6,522 nucleotides of DNA from Flavobacteriaceae bacterium (GTDB lineage: Bacteria; Bacteroidota; Bacteroidia; Flavobacteriales; Flavobacteriaceae), in NCBI GenBank assembly GCA_030618945.1, contig JAUXCI010000142.1, positions 1-6,522 of the forward strand, given 5' to 3'. The notes beneath the pieces were generated by a model that was given only the letters and a program-made list of their open reading frames with translations, searched no databases and had not been told where the DNA came from. The position numbers and the translations under genes were made by a program. Of the stretch, positions 1 to 6,492 are shown in pieces; within the stretch, counting starts at the first letter, position 1, and every line of letters starts with the position of its first letter.

Positions 1-179
1 AAACGTCACCCTGTGATCCACATAAACCAAACGCTAAAATGTTCATATATATGATACATTTCACCGGGAGTAGTAGAAAAGTCAAATGTTTGGATATTAA
101 AATTTTTCAGATCTTTCAGTATCCACATTTAATTGATGCTACCACGTGAATAGACTTTGTCCCATTATGATTGTAATTT
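1..179. other. Unassigned sequence joined upstream of truncated dnaG
   Basis: No gene can be supported here. DNA primase should continue upstream from position 180, but the primase frame meets stops at 174-176, 168-170 and 147-149. The residues expected just before the LYG-x-YQAK segment (family pattern roughly NSPE-x-EIYHKSKV) do not appear in any plus frame. A one-base frame change near 179 would give V-I-LYGLYQAK, but that frame still does not look like primase further upstream and stops at 134-136. The stretch is open from 3 to 146 on the plus strand, and a 40-codon ATG frame lies on the minus strand (6-128). Neither resembles a protein I know. The simplest reading is foreign or misjoined sequence at a contig edge; a true rearrangement is less likely because dnaG is essential. 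Confidence 0.6.
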
Positions 180-1421
180 CTCTATGGCCTGTATCAAGCC
201 AAGCAGAGCATAGCGAGAGAAGATAATTGTTATTTAGTTGAAGGTTATACCGATGTAATTTCTATGAACCAGTCTGGGATAGAAAATGTTGTGGCATCAT
301 CGGGTACAGCACTAACTGCTGATCAAATTCGATTAGTAAACCGCTTAACGAATAATATTACCGTATTGTTTGACGGAGATGCAGCAGGTATTAGGGCTTC
401 TATAAGAGGTATTGACCTTATTCTTGAACAAGGGCTCAATGTGAAGGTAATTGCTTTTCCTGAAGGAGACGACCCGGACAGTTTTGTCAGATCGCGATCT
501 GCCGAAGAAATTAAGGAATATTTCAAGGATCATTCTCAGGATTTTATTCAATTCAAGACCTCTTTATTACTGGAAGAAACTAAGAATGATCCTATAAAAA
601 GAGCTGGATTGATTAGAGATATCGTGGCCAGTATATCTAAGATTCCGAATAACATTCAAAAAGAAATTTACGTTCAGGAATGCGCCAGGATCATGAATAT
701 TTCTGAAAGCGTTTTGTTTAACGAATTATCCCAGATCCTAAAAAGGGAGCAAAAGGAGGGTAGGTCAATGGCTTCCGTAAAAACACCTTTTACCGGGGTG
801 AAAAAGGAATCCAAGAAAGTTGAAAAGATTGATCAACTCTTTGGATTGGAGAGAAAAATCATAGAGATTTTGCTGCTTTATGGTAATGAAGAAGTAGATT
901 TTGTTGACTTTACTTCAGAGATGGATGATGAGGGCAGGAAAAGAATAGTCAAAGCCAATTATTCCAATGCTGTGTGCAAAGAAATCTATATGCACCTGCA
1001 CGAAGATGAAATTGAGTTTACGGACCCTATTTTTTTAAAAATCTATTACGAAATGATTCACCTACTGAATCAGGAGCAAAACATTACGGCAGATTTATTT
1101 ACAAATCACGAAGATCAGGAGATTTCACTTACGGTCACTGATATTTTGATGGAGGAAGAAAAACACGCCTTGAGCGATTGGGGAAAGAAAAATATTATAG
1201 TTAAAAGCAAACAGAGTTATCTTCCAAAAATGGTTATGGATGTTTTGTACAACTTGAGAAGACTATTAATTGCTGAAAAAATTCAGGTACTCAAAACTGA
1301 ATTACAAACCAAGCTAGAAGCGCCGTCCAATGATGGAAGCAATAAAGAAACTCTTGAATCTATAAGGGACTACACGGCTTTAAAACAACTGCTTTTTGAA
1401 AAGTTAAACAGGGTGCTTTAA
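180..1421 (+). CDS. dnaG: DNA primase DnaG, 5'-truncated
   Basis: DnaG synthesises the RNA primers that start Okazaki fragments and works with the replicative helicase DnaB at the fork. The frame is clear from CTC at 180 (LYGLYQAK) to TAA at 1419-1421, giving 413 residues. The family is about 650 residues long, so roughly 240 N-terminal residues are missing: the zinc-binding domain and the front of the RNA polymerase domain. In fragment numbering, the TOPRIM metal-binding core is present: EGYTD at 21-25 with the catalytic glutamate, ASSGTALT at 39-46 and DGDAAG at 65-70. The helical part of the polymerase core follows (NDPIKRAGLIRD, EIYVQECARI). A lysine-rich linker lies near 185-215, then a divergent C-terminal helicase-binding domain to the end. 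The first ATG in the frame is at 264, inside TOPRIM, so it is not the true start. The gene converges on nadE with a 3-base gap. The identification is firm; the 5' end is lost at a junction near 179. Confidence 0.95.
   Translation, partial: LYGLYQAKQSIAREDNCYLVEGYTDVISMNQSGIENVVASSGTALTADQIRLVNRLTNNITVLFDGDAAGIRASIRGIDLILEQGLNVKVIAFPEGDDPDSFVRSRSAEEIKEYFKDHSQDFIQFKTSLLLEETKNDPIKRAGLIRDIVASISKIPNNIQKEIYVQECARIMNISESVLFNELSQILKREQKEGRSMASVKTPFTGVKKESKKVEKIDQLFGLERKIIEILLLYGNEEVDFVDFTSEMDDEGRKRIVKANYSNAVCKEIYMHLHEDEIEFTDPIFLKIYYEMIHLLNQEQNITADLFTNHEDQEISLTVTDILMEEEKHALSDWGKKNIIVKSKQSYLPKMVMDVLYNLRRLLIAEKIQVLKTELQTKLEAPSNDGSNKETLESIRDYTALKQLLFEKLNRVL
753..770 (+). promoter_or_regulatory. Internal Shine-Dalgarno-like site with in-frame ATG in dnaG
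   Basis: A strong Shine-Dalgarno-like run (AAGGAGG, 753-759) sits 8 bases before an ATG (768-770) that is in the dnaG frame. It lies in the linker between the polymerase and helicase-binding domains. Starting here would give a 217-residue C-terminal primase fragment. Against function, the bases encode ordinary linker residues (K-E-G-R-S-M). Flavobacterial ribosomes are also known to hide the anti-Shine-Dalgarno tail of 16S rRNA, so such sites generally do not drive initiation in this group. Confidence 0.25.
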
Positions 1422-1424
1422 AAT

Positions 1425-2216
1425 TTATTTTTTAAGACCTTCACTTATCTTGCAAACAGGAATCGCATCCATTTTATGCTTGTTGGCCTTGTGCAGTTTT
1501 GTGTAAATTTCGAGAACTTTTTTTTCTCTGTTTGAATAATCGTTTGAATTTAAACCTTGGGTGATTTGATCCATGACCCATTCCAGTTCATCATAACTGG
1601 CCCCAATTTGATCCTCATCGGTGCGGTCATCTCCCCAAAGTCCATCTGTTGGTGCTGCTTTGATGATGTCATCATTAATGCCTAGATAGGCTGCCAGTTC
1701 ATACACCTCACTTTTCATAAGATCGGCAATTGGACTTAAATCGACGCCTCCATCACCATATTTGGTATAAAAGCCTACTCCGAAATCTTCAACCTTATTT
1801 CCAGTTCCTGCAACGAGTAGTTTTTTCAATGCAGCAAAGTAATACAAGGAGGTCATTCTTAATCGGGCTCTCGTGTTGGCCAATGACATAAAACTATCCT
1901 CTTTATCGCGCACTTTTGGTAAGGCTTGGACCAAACTATCAAATACCGGCGTTAATTTAACCTGAACGAGATCAGTCTTGGCGTAATTATTTTTGAGCCA
2001 GTCAATATGGTTTAATGCACGACTCACCTGTGAGTCAGCTTGATGTATCGGCATTTCAAGACAAAGAACCTCCAATCCGGTTCTTGCACAAAGCGTTGAA
2101 GTTACAGCCGAATCAATTCCGCCAGAGATTCCAATTACAAACCCATTAACGCCTGCTTGTGTGGCATATTCTCTTAACCAATTCACAATATGATTTGTAA
2201 CTTTTTCTCCATTCAT
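1425..2216 (-). CDS. nadE: NH3-dependent NAD+ synthetase NadE
   Basis: NadE catalyses the last step of NAD+ synthesis in the cytoplasm: deamido-NAD+ is adenylated with ATP and then amidated with ammonia. The 263-residue product has the size of the stand-alone ammonia-using form (about 270 residues) and lacks the N-terminal nitrilase domain of the glutamine-dependent enzymes. Visible motifs are the N-type ATP pyrophosphatase P-loop SGGIDS (31-36), LANTRARLRMTSLYY (112-126), GTGNKVED (137-144), KYGDGGVD (152-159) and the TDGLWGDDRTDEDQIG segment (190-205). I chose the ATG at 2216 because the protein then begins MNGEKVTNHIVNWL, as expected for the family. The frame is open 19 codons further, to a TTG at 2273, but that extension (PIKINIFVPCKTNKY...) is not family-like and would cover the divergent spacer. 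The gene converges with dnaG and diverges from gldB. All key motifs are intact. Confidence 0.95.
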   Translation of the reverse strand: MNGEKVTNHIVNWLREYATQAGVNGFVIGISGGIDSAVTSTLCARTGLEVLCLEMPIHQADSQVSRALNHIDWLKNNYAKTDLVQVKLTPVFDSLVQALPKVRDKEDSFMSLANTRARLRMTSLYYFAALKKLLVAGTGNKVEDFGVGFYTKYGDGGVDLSPIADLMKSEVYELAAYLGINDDIIKAAPTDGLWGDDRTDEDQIGASYDELEWVMDQITQGLNSNDYSNREKKVLEIYTKLHKANKHKMDAIPVCKISEGLKK

Positions 2217-2233
2217 TATTGACAAGTATTTAT

Positions 2234-2241
2234 TAGTTTTG
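2234..2241 (+). promoter_or_regulatory. Candidate Bacteroidota -7 box for gldB
   Basis: TAGTTTTG fits the Bacteroidota sigma-A -7 consensus TAnnTTTG and lies 42 bases before the gldB ATG, a reasonable leader length. The nearest upstream TTG (2219-2221) leaves only 12 bases, too close for a normal -33 element, so the call is tentative. Confidence 0.35.
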
Positions 2242-2248
2242 CAAGGCA

Positions 2249-2256
2249 CAAAAATA
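2249..2256 (-). promoter_or_regulatory. Candidate Bacteroidota -7 box for nadE
   Basis: Read on the minus strand this is TATTTTTG, an exact TAnnTTTG match, 32 bases before the nadE ATG. A TTG on the same strand (2271-2273) is 14 bases upstream, somewhat short of the usual -33 spacing. In A/T-rich DNA such matches arise by chance, so the call is tentative. Confidence 0.3.
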
Positions 2257-2283
2257 TTAATTTTTATTGGCAATTTTTTTAAA

Positions 2284-3252
2284 ATGAATAGTATAAAATT
2301 TTATATTCTTTTAACCTTGTTTTTGAGCCTTTTAGCATGCTCTGAACAAAAAAATACTCCTATAGATTTATCGGGGATAAATGTTAACACTAAAATTATT
2401 CGCTTTGAACAACAGTTTTACACTGGGTCCGCTGAGGAATTACCTTCATTAAAAGAAAGATTCAGCTACCTCTTTCCGGGATCAAACCCTGATTCGGTAT
2501 GGATTGCAAAAATGAATGATGAAGATGAACAGTTTTTATATGAGGCTTCGCAAAAAGAATATGGGGATTTTTCTCAACAGAGGGAGAATTTGACGTCTTT
2601 GTTTGAATATGTTAAATATTACTATCCCAAATTTGTTGAACCTAAGGTGATTACAATTTTAACTAATGTTGATTATAACAACAAAGTAGTTTATGCAGAT
2701 AGCTTATTGTTTATTTCTCTGGATGCTTATTTGGGAAAGGAACACGAAGTTTACCAGGATTACCCTCTTTATGTAAAACAGAATTTAACCAGTAATCATT
2801 TGATTGTTGACGTGGCGGAGCAGCTCGCTGAACCAATTTTAAGAGCTCCTGCGAGTAGATCATATGTTTCAAGGATAATCCAACAAGGGAAAAAATTAAA
2901 ACTAATGGAGTCCTTCCTTCCTGAGGTAGAAAAAAGGGAAATTATCGGGTACAGCCCTGATCAATATCAATGGGCTGAAATTAGCGAGGAAAGCATTTGG
3001 AAATATTTTATTCAAAAGGAAATGCTGTATTCAAATGACCCAACCTTATCTGAAAGATTTATTGCAGAGGCCCCATTTTCAAAATTTTATTTAGAGGTAG
3101 ATAAGGATTCTCCTGGCAAAATTGGCGTCTGGTTTGGTTGGCAAATTGTCAATGCCTTTATGGAAAATAATGACCTTACGCTACAGGAAATGGTTCGTTT
3201 GGATAATGAAGAGCTTTTTAGAAACTCCAAATACAAGCCAAGAAAAAAATAA
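2284..3252 (+). CDS. gldB: Gliding motility lipoprotein GldB
   Basis: GldB is a lipoprotein required for gliding in Flavobacterium johnsoniae; its biochemical role is not settled. The 322-residue product starts with a lipoprotein signal peptide: N-terminal lysine, a hydrophobic core, and a lipobox ending in LLAC with the lipidated cysteine at 19. The mature part is soluble and mixed alpha/beta, with a YYPKFVEPKVITI segment, a conserved-looking central region (LTSNHLIVDVAEQLAEP) and a C-terminal PGKIGVWFGWQIVNAFM block, which I associate with GldB. There is no HExxH zinc motif. I chose the ATG at 2284 because it places the signal peptide directly at the N-terminus; the frame is also open to a TTG at 2239, which would put 15 odd residues in front. 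gldC follows after 74 bases on the same strand, the pairing known from F. johnsoniae. The gene looks intact. Confidence 0.92.
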   Translation: MNSIKFYILLTLFLSLLACSEQKNTPIDLSGINVNTKIIRFEQQFYTGSAEELPSLKERFSYLFPGSNPDSVWIAKMNDEDEQFLYEASQKEYGDFSQQRENLTSLFEYVKYYYPKFVEPKVITILTNVDYNNKVVYADSLLFISLDAYLGKEHEVYQDYPLYVKQNLTSNHLIVDVAEQLAEPILRAPASRSYVSRIIQQGKKLKLMESFLPEVEKREIIGYSPDQYQWAEISEESIWKYFIQKEMLYSNDPTLSERFIAEAPFSKFYLEVDKDSPGKIGVWFGWQIVNAFMENNDLTLQEMVRLDNEELFRNSKYKPRKK

Positions 3253-3261
3253 GTGTAGGTT

Positions 3262-3269
3262 TAAATTTG
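3262..3269 (+). promoter_or_regulatory. Possible internal -7 box before gldC
   Basis: TAAATTTG in the gldB-gldC gap fits TAnnTTTG and is 57 bases before the gldC ATG. No TTG lies at a suitable -33 distance upstream. It may allow some separate transcription of gldC, but gldC is more likely read mainly from the gldB promoter. Confidence 0.2.
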
Positions 3270-3326
3270 TTAAGTGATTAAAATCAAGTCTGGCGATAAA
3301 GCGATAGACACAAAAAAATATTAGGT

Positions 3327-3665
3327 ATGGCAGTAAAGCACAATTCGGAAATAAAGATTAAGGTAGGTTTAGATGAAAACAAGGTGCCAGAAAAATTATT
3401 CTGGTCGGCAGATGATGGTGATATTAAAAATATGGAATCAAAAGCCTTATTGCTGTCGGTTTGGGATGGTGTAAACAAGGACACCTATAAAATTAATTTA
3501 TGGACAAAGGAAATGCCCGTGAATGAAATGATACAATTTTTTCATCAGACCTTGGGCTCCATGGCCGAAACATTTGAATTGGCTACAGGGGATGAAAAAA
3601 TGAGCGCTACGATGCGTGATTTTTGTGATTATTATGCTGAAAAAATGGGAATTAAAAAACAGTAG
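3327..3665 (+). CDS. gldC: Gliding motility protein GldC
   Basis: GldC is a small protein encoded next to gldB in gliding Bacteroidota; in F. johnsoniae it aids colony spreading, but its molecular function is unknown. The product here is 112 residues with no signal peptide and no membrane segment, so it is probably cytoplasmic. Recognisable parts are the N-terminal SEIKIKVGLDENKVPEK strand region, WSADDGDIKNMESKALLLSVWD, the LWTKEMPVNEMIQFFHQTL segment, and the C-terminal ATMRDFCDYYAEKMGI helix. The ATG at 3327 is preceded by an A-rich stretch, as usual for flavobacterial starts without a Shine-Dalgarno site; an AGG sits too close to the ATG to count as one. The gene ends 23 bases before the end of the convergent folK fusion, and no clear terminator is visible in that gap. 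Length and motifs indicate an intact gene. Confidence 0.93.
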   Translation: MAVKHNSEIKIKVGLDENKVPEKLFWSADDGDIKNMESKALLLSVWDGVNKDTYKINLWTKEMPVNEMIQFFHQTLGSMAETFELATGDEKMSATMRDFCDYYAEKMGIKKQ

Positions 3666-3688
3666 GAACATCTTCTATTATTCCGGTT

Positions 3689-4813
3689 TTAGAAATCAAG
3701 AATTTGTTTTAACACGGTCTGGTAGTCGTTTTCATTATTGACAAAGTCAAGGTCAGAAATATCTATGATTAACGGATTCAGTTTTTCCTGAGATTTGATA
3801 AAGGAAAGATATCCCTTGTGAATTTTTTCTAAATATTCAGGTTGAATATTTTGCTCGTAATCCCGACCTCTACTTTTGATGTTTTCAAGGAGTCGATCGG
3901 TGTTCTGGTATAAAAACACATAAATGTCTGGCTTGGCAATTTCCTTATACATGATATCAAACATTTTTCTGTACAAATTATATTCTTCTTTAGACAGCGT
4001 GATCTGCGCAAAGATGAGCGATTTGAATATAAAATAATCAGAAACAATAAAGTTTTTAAACAAGTCGAACTGAGCCAAATCATCCGTAAGTTGGTGGTAT
4101 CTGTCGGCCAGAAAACTCATTTCAAGGGGAAAGGCATATCTCTCCTTATCCGCATAGAATTTTGGCAAAAAAGGATTGTCAGCAAATCGTTCTAAAACGA
4201 GTTTGGCATTGAAGTCATCATTAATTTTATGCGCAAGACTGGTCTTGCCCGAACCTATATTACCTTCAATGGCAATAAAATTATATTTTTCAACCAAAGA
4301 AATGGGCCTAATTATAGTTTCCTGCACTTTCTCAATTGTTTCTTGGTCTGAACAATGCTGAAGGCAAATTAAAATGGTTTTCTTGGCAATGGGGTGTATT
4401 ACGTTTGGCGCTATTTCTGTCAAGGGCACTAAAACGAATTTACGATTCAACATTTGAGGGTGAGGAACCTTAAGATCATTGAAAAAAATGATTTCATTGT
4501 CAAATAATAAAATATCAATGTCAATCAGCCTGTCTTTATACCCTTTTCCTGAATTTCTTTCCCGCCCCATTTTATGCTCAATTCCGAGAACCGTGCTGAT
4601 CATTTTTTCTGGATTCAGGCTGCTGGATATTTCAATACACATATTGTAAAAATCACCTCCTTCAAAGCCCCATGATTTAGTTCTATATACTGAAGACACC
4701 TTTTTAACGTGCCCTACAGCATTATTAATTAGATTTACGGCCCCTTGTAAATTTTCGAGTTTGTTACCAAGGTTACTTCCAAGAGATAAGTATGTTGTAC
4801 GAACTATTTTCAA
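3689..4813 (-). CDS. folK: Bifunctional HPPK (FolK) / deoxynucleoside kinase fusion
   Basis: The 374-residue protein joins two enzymes. Residues 1 to about 160 are HPPK, which pyrophosphorylates 6-hydroxymethyl-dihydropterin in folate synthesis: LSLGSNLGN (9-17), a central VYRTKSWGF region, and the metal-binding signature KDRLIDIDILLF (93-104) with Asp98 and Asp100. Residues from about 175 to 374 are a deoxynucleoside kinase of the dCK/dGK type (not TK1). It has the P-loop EGNIGSGKTS (183-192), LERFADNPFLPKFY (207-220), SFLADRYHQ (233-241) and an arginine-rich lid RGRDYE (315-320). Related fusions occur in flavobacteria, and as I recall the non-TK1 kinases of Flavobacterium psychrophilum and Polaribacter act mainly on deoxyadenosine, so that substrate is inferred. 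Where animal dCK-type kinases have ERS/DRS, this protein has SDY (258-260). The start must be non-ATG: TTG at 4813 is best, an in-frame TAA lies at 4826-4828, and the first internal ATG is codon 58. Both domains look intact. Confidence 0.92.
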   Translation of the reverse strand: MKIVRTTYLSLGSNLGNKLENLQGAVNLINNAVGHVKKVSSVYRTKSWGFEGGDFYNMCIEISSSLNPEKMISTVLGIEHKMGRERNSGKGYKDRLIDIDILLFDNEIIFFNDLKVPHPQMLNRKFVLVPLTEIAPNVIHPIAKKTILICLQHCSDQETIEKVQETIIRPISLVEKYNFIAIEGNIGSGKTSLAHKINDDFNAKLVLERFADNPFLPKFYADKERYAFPLEMSFLADRYHQLTDDLAQFDLFKNFIVSDYFIFKSLIFAQITLSKEEYNLYRKMFDIMYKEIAKPDIYVFLYQNTDRLLENIKSRGRDYEQNIQPEYLEKIHKGYLSFIKSQEKLNPLIIDISDLDFVNNENDYQTVLKQILDF

Positions 4814-4869
4814 ACTCAGAATATTTTAATTTAATCGATAATTAATCAGAAACATCATATATTGGTCAA

Positions 4870-4887
4870 AATTTCTACAGAGAAATT
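4870..4887. repeat. Perfect 7-bp inverted repeat in the folK-sppA spacer
   Basis: AATTTCT (4870-4876) and AGAAATT (4881-4887) are exact inverted copies around a 4-base ACAG loop. The site is in the divergent spacer (4814-4999), 56 bases upstream of the folK-fusion start and 112 bases upstream of sppA. A dimeric regulator site or a weak hairpin is possible. There is no T-run on either side, so it is not a typical terminator. In A/T-rich DNA a 7-bp palindrome may be chance. Confidence 0.3.
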
Positions 4888-4929
4888 AAGGAATTACAAA
4901 GAAAATAAAACAAAGGGGAAATAGAGGTG

Positions 4930-4955
4930 AATTTCAATTTTTAATTTCAATCTTT
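4930..4955. repeat. Imperfect 13-bp tandem repeat upstream of sppA
   Basis: Two adjacent 13-base units, both starting AATTTCAAT (4930-4942 and 4943-4955), match at 12 of 13 positions. They end 44 bases before the sppA start, where a promoter or operator would be expected. The sequence just after (ATCTTTTG, 4950-4957) fits the -7 consensus only poorly. The rest of the 186-base spacer is A/T-rich and I see no gene in it. Confidence 0.35.
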
Positions 4956-4999
4956 TGTAACGAAGTTCAGATTAAAACGACATATAACAAATTACGTAG

Positions 5000-6492
5000 A
5001 TGACATTTTTAAGAGAATTATTAGCGGCAATACTGGGAGTTTTTATCTCGTTTTTTATTATGTTCTTTGTTTTTCTGGCCATTGCCTCTGTCATAGGCTC
5101 GAGTTTTACAGAAGAGGAAGTTGTATCTGTAAAAAAGAACTCAATTCTTGTTTTAAAACTTGAAAATGTAATAAAAGATTTTGCGCCAAAAAGCAATGAC
5201 CCATTTGAGCAGATATTAGGCTTAGGCGAAGATAAAATGGGTTTAAACGCAATTATTAATGCGATAGACAATGCAAAGTATGACGATAATATAATCGGAA
5301 TAAGTATTGAGGCCTTGATGCTTCGGGCTGGTGTAGCTCAGATTCAGGAAATTAGAGATAAATTATATGAGTTTAAGGAATCAGGTAAATTTGTTACCGC
5401 TTATGCAGATGTGTATGAGCAAAAGAATTATTATTTAAGCTCCGTTGCAGATTCTATTTATGTGAATCCGGTAGGTTTTATTGAATTCAAAGGTTTAGCT
5501 GGAGAGATTTTGTATTTTAAAGATTTTCAAGACAAGTACGGCATTAAAATGGAAGTGATTCGTCACGGAAAATACAAGAGTGCCGTTGAGCCGTTTTTAG
5601 CTAATGAAATGAGCGAGGCCAATAGAGAACAAACCCAGGCATTTTTAAATTCTATTTGGATCGAATTAGTAGATGATATTAGAGAGAGCAGGAATATTGA
5701 GAATGATGAGATTAACCGTATTGCAGACGAATTGTTAGCCAGAAATCCTGATATGGCTGCGGATAATAATATGATTACCGGTCAAATGTATAGGGATCAA
5801 TACGTAAGTGTGTTGAAAGAACTTGGAGAAATTAGTCAGGATAGACGATTGAATACTTTAAGTTTAAAAAAATATATTGATTCGGGTAAAGGTCGTATCA
5901 GATCTAATTCTATGGATAAAATTGCTGTAATTTATGCCCAGGGTGAAATCATGTATGGCAAGGGCGATGAAAATTATATAGGACAGGAACTCATTATTAA
6001 ATCTTTAAAAAAGGCCAGATCGGCTGATAATATTAAAGCCATAGTATTGAGGGTTAATTCTCCAGGAGGAAGTGCTTTGGCATCAGATATTATTTGGAGA
6101 GAATTAGAACTTACTAAAAAGGAAAAACCTTTGGTTGTTTCAATGGGAAGCCTGGCGGCTTCTGGCGGTTATTATATTTCTTGTAATGCGCACAAGATTA
6201 TTGCTGAGCCAACGACGATTACCGGGAGTATAGGTGTTTTTGGTATGGTACCGAATATCAGCAAATTTGCGGATCGGATCGGTATAAATGCTGAGCAAAT
6301 AGGAACAAATAAGCGTTCACTTGATTATAGTTTGTTTGAACCTATGACAGATGACTTTTATAATGTTACCAAAGAGGGTATAGAAAGGGTATATACCACT
6401 TTTGTGACTAAGGTTGCGGAAGGCAGGAATATGACCTTTGAACAGGTTGACTCACTGGCACAAGGCAGGGTTTGGACAGGAAGGCAGGCTTT
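5000..6492 (+). CDS. sppA: Signal peptide peptidase SppA (67 kDa type), 3'-truncated
   Basis: SppA is a membrane-anchored serine protease with a Ser/Lys dyad that degrades signal peptides left after secretion; its catalytic domain lies outside the cytoplasmic membrane. About 498 of an expected 585-590 residues are present. One membrane helix spans roughly residues 7-33. This is the double-domain form. The first half carries the general-base lysine in RHGKYKSAVEPF (Lys193, aligned with E. coli Lys209). The second half carries LRVNSPGGS (350-358) and the nucleophile in SLAASGGYY (Ser388, aligned with E. coli Ser409), followed by TITGSIGVFG. The spacing between the dyad residues, 195, is close to the 200 in E. 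coli, so the enzyme should be active. The ATG at 5000 gives an N-terminus typical of flavobacterial SppA (MTFLRELLAAILG). The frame stays open to 6522, but residues after GRVWTGRQAL are encoded by adapter, so real coding sequence ends at about 6492. Confidence 0.93.

Noticed and set aside
6..128. A 40-codon minus-strand ATG frame (MWILKDLKNF...WITG) in the unassigned left end
   Set aside because: It is short, has no recognisable family or start signal, and lies in sequence that is probably misjoined. The opposite strand is open over the same bases, so openness alone says little.
2217..2273. An upstream TTG start extending NadE by 19 residues
   Set aside because: The extra residues do not fit the NadE family, and the extension would fill the divergent spacer with gldB. 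The ATG at 2216 gives the expected N-terminus and length.
3293..3306. Direct repeat GCGATA at 8-base spacing before gldC
   Set aside because: Two 6-base copies are expected by chance and match no known signal.
3665..3688. A possible bidirectional terminator between gldC and the folK fusion (GGAA ... TTCC)
   Set aside because: The stem is only 4 bp with a 12-base loop and no proper T-run follows, so it is too weak to call.
4972..5271. A 99-codon minus-strand frame overlapping the start of sppA, and similar frames antisense to other genes
   Set aside because: These lie opposite well-supported coding regions, have no family resemblance and look like composition shadows.
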